From Pseudomonas monsensis (GTDB lineage Bacteria > Pseudomonadota > Gammaproteobacteria > Pseudomonadales > Pseudomonadaceae): a stretch of DNA of 64,000 nucleotides. The DNA lies in assembly GCF_014268495.2 (NCBI RefSeq), contig NZ_CP077087.1:4405501-4469500 (forward strand), given 5' to 3'. This document shows, piece by piece, positions 62,390 to 64,000 of this stretch (the stretch's first letter is position 1; each line of letters opens with the position of its first letter). The notes beneath the pieces are model-generated. The model was not told the origin of the DNA, did no database searches, and saw only the letters and a list, made by a program, of their open reading frames with translations. The translations under genes and the position numbers were made by a program.

Positions 62390-62485
62390 TTCGCGAGCAA
62401 GCTCGCTCCCACAGGGATTGTGGTCATCTACAGGGATGGTATGACTTGCAGATATCCACTGTGGGAGCGAGCTTGCTCGCGAAGC
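62390..62485. repeat. REPIN
   Basis: The arms CTTCGCGAGCAAGCTCGCTC and GAGCGAGCTTGCTCGCGAAG face each other across about 55 bases, between the acyltransferase and SGNH genes. It is the same subtype as the REPIN at 53.2 kb. Confidence 0.9.
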
Positions 62486-62487
62486 TC

Positions 62488-63534
62488 TTAGCTGTTTTGC
62501 GTCTGCACCACCGGGACGATGGGCGCCGCCGGTTTCTTCTTCGCCACCCGCTCGCCAAGAAACAACACAGAAGTGAAATTGAATCGACTGAAAATCATCG
62601 ACAACACCACCGGCCCGAGCAAGCCAAAGCTCAAGCCACCGAGCACCAGCAAGCTTTCATCCTTCACCCCCAACCGCCCCAGCACAAACCGCGACGTCGC
62701 CGCGAACAGCACATGGAACAGGAAGATCGCATAGGAATAACCACCGAGCCAGGTCAGCGCCTTCGAGCGCACATCGCTCGACAGCAAGGCGATGCACGAC
62801 AGGCAACCCACGGTCAGACCGATCAGACTGCGACGATCGACAATCAACTCACGATCAATTGCCGCGACGTACAGCAACGTCAGTGAGATCAATACAAACA
62901 GCACCGGCCCGATCACCTTGAAGCGCTGCTTCAGCGCGTCGACGTTCTCCTGGCCAATCATCCCCGCCACAAAAAACGGCAACAGGTAGATCGCGCCATT
63001 GATACCGAACGCATCGAGCTTGAACGGTGGCAACAGAAACAACAGCGCCGCCAACGCGAACAACCCATACAGCCGTGTCGCCGAGCGCAGCATCCCGCGC
63101 CACTCCAGCAACCCGACAAACATGAAAATGATGAACACCGCCTGCAAGAACCAGAAGTGGTTGATCGGCACCCAGAACGACAGCAACGCGTCGACTACCC
63201 CGACCTCCTTGTTCACCCCGGGGCCCACCGCCTGCAACACCGAAAACGGCACGCCGACGCAAAACAGCGGCACGATCAAGCGTCGCACCTTCCCGCTGAA
63301 GAACGCAGAAAAGTCATTGCCACGGATTTTGTAGATCGAATAGATGTACCCGGAGATGAAGGTGAACAACGGCATGCGCACGTACACCATCGAGTCGGCA
63401 ATCACCCGGAACGGCGAGCCGATGTCGATTTTCAAACCACCGCCCAGCGGCCCGATGACGTGATAAAGCACCAGCAACAGGCACGCCAGCCCGCGCAGGG
63501 TTTCGATCTCCAGGGACTTTTTCTTGCTCGACAT
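62488..63534 (-). CDS. Acyltransferase-3 family membrane protein
   Basis: This 348-residue protein has about ten membrane segments and the family's N-terminal signature ETLRGLACLLLVLYHVIG with the conserved Arg and His. A conserved FTFISGYIYS block follows. These enzymes acylate surface sugars, using acyl donors from the cytoplasm. It begins 12 bases after the partial gene upstream and is followed by the SGNH hydrolase, so the three probably form one operon for polysaccharide decoration. Confidence 0.88.
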   Translation of the reverse strand: MSSKKKSLEIETLRGLACLLLVLYHVIGPLGGGLKIDIGSPFRVIADSMVYVRMPLFTFISGYIYSIYKIRGNDFSAFFSGKVRRLIVPLFCVGVPFSVLQAVGPGVNKEVGVVDALLSFWVPINHFWFLQAVFIIFMFVGLLEWRGMLRSATRLYGLFALAALLFLLPPFKLDAFGINGAIYLLPFFVAGMIGQENVDALKQRFKVIGPVLFVLISLTLLYVAAIDRELIVDRRSLIGLTVGCLSCIALLSSDVRSKALTWLGGYSYAIFLFHVLFAATSRFVLGRLGVKDESLLVLGGLSFGLLGPVVLSMIFSRFNFTSVLFLGERVAKKKPAAPIVPVVQTQNS

Positions 63535-63546
63535 AAAGCACCTGCC

Positions 63547-64000
63547 TCAATTCAGAATGCGTGATTCAACCCGCACCGGTTTGTTCGCGCGCAGCATCAA
63601 GCCGAGCCCGACGAACAACACCGGCACCACCATGGAGAAGTGCCGGGCGAAGGAACCGAAGTCCGGCTCGAACAAGCCCTGCACCAGCAGAAACGCCAGC
63701 GGAATCGCGATCAGTTCCTTGGGTTTGGTCTGGATCGGTGCGCCCTTGTAATCAGTCGAGGTGATGACCTTGAACAGCAGCAGCGCGGTCATGATCATCA
63801 ACGCGACGAAGATCACCTGGCCCGGTCCGGACAGCAGAATCAGCTCCACCGGAAACGACAGCCGGAAGAAGATGATCATCGAGTCCAGCGCTTGCGAAAC
63901 GAAGTCGCTGCCGCTGAGCCACGACACGATCAACGATTTCGAGCCCTCCTCCCCCGCCGTGCGCAATTCGTTGTTGCTCGCGCGAATCGACGACACCGGA
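63547..64000 (-). CDS. Membrane protein, C-terminal part (runs off the right edge)
   Basis: At least 149 residues of the C-terminus are visible, with three or four hydrophobic segments (MIIFFRLSFPVELILL, VIFVALMIMTALLLF, LIAIPLAFLLVQGLF, FSMVVPVLFVGLGLML). The frame is open to the window edge, so the GTG at 63996 is probably internal. It is not recognised. Its place before the acyltransferase, and its topology, suggest a polysaccharide polymerase, flippase or similar membrane protein. Confidence 0.6.
   Translation of the reverse strand, partial: PVSSIRASNNELRTAGEEGSKSLIVSWLSGSDFVSQALDSMIIFFRLSFPVELILLSGPGQVIFVALMIMTALLLFKVITSTDYKGAPIQTKPKELIAIPLAFLLVQGLFEPDFGSFARHFSMVVPVLFVGLGLMLRANKPVRVESRILN

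Overview
The window looks like a chromosomal segment of a fluorescent-group Pseudomonas. The DNA is GC-rich, the intergenic gaps carry typical Pseudomonas REP/REPIN repeats (GTGGGAGC...GCTCGC and relatives), and the gene families are typical of the genus (DUF6124, DUF2388, a PheC-like binding protein, orphan hcp-vgrG-rhs, c-di-GMP enzymes, a yjbEFGH-type exopolysaccharide locus). No tRNA, rRNA, CRISPR array, integrase or complete insertion sequence was seen.

Layout. 0.3-5.4 kb: cytosine permease and cytosine deaminase (codBA), a DapF-fold protein in which both catalytic cysteines are serine, and a YbjJ-like MFS transporter. 5.4-6.1 kb: a gene-free element with long inverted arms, flanked on both sides by G-rich tandem repeats. 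6.1-18.4 kb, mostly minus strand: an orphan type VI secretion module. In transcription order it is hcp, vgrG, a 1564-residue Rhs protein ending in a zinc-dependent deaminase-like toxin, an overlapping immunity candidate, another small gene, and the first 41 codons of a PAAR gene. The PAAR stub runs directly into a broken FecA-type TonB receptor, so this edge is a rearrangement scar. Upstream of hcp lie three copies of a palindrome (TGCGCAA-N4-TTGCGCA type) and a gene fused to an IS1182-type transposase tail. 18.5-25.3 kb: a small cytochrome c and a two-partner secretion pair (TpsB/TpsA). 25.4-30.2 kb: a Bcr-like efflux pump with a divergent AraC regulator, and an EmrAB-type efflux operon. 30.3-42.4 kb: a mixture of metabolic and signalling genes (AhpD-like protein, diguanylate cyclase, RNase T2, LysR/azoreductase pair, PheC-like dehydratase, GNAT, EAL phosphodiesterase, chemoreceptor, small conserved proteins).

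42.7-45.4 kb is an AT-rich islet with two genes: a DUF4062 protein and a protein with an R-x4-H HEPN-like motif. It is the best candidate here for an uncharacterised defence or stress system. Housekeeping genes resume with dusA, a DUF2388 protein and uppP.

48.2-64 kb is an exopolysaccharide region. A consensus CRP/Vfr site precedes two atypical winged-helix regulators and a WcaJ/PslA-type initiating sugar transferase. A convergent block holds galE, yjbE, a Wza-type exporter and yjbF-G-H. Then come galU with an orphan phosphomannomutase-C-terminal-domain protein, and a minus-strand group of SGNH hydrolase, acyltransferase-3 and a truncated membrane protein that runs off the right edge. Together these genes would make activated sugars (GalU, GalE), start the repeat unit on undecaprenyl phosphate (WcaJ-like; the lipid is recycled by UppP), modify it with acyl groups, and export it through Wza and YjbF-H. 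The 1.3-kb gap between the initiating transferase and yjbH holds a tandem array of 179-bp REPIN-containing units with a higher-order duplication.

All functions are inferred by reading the sequence; no database search was run.
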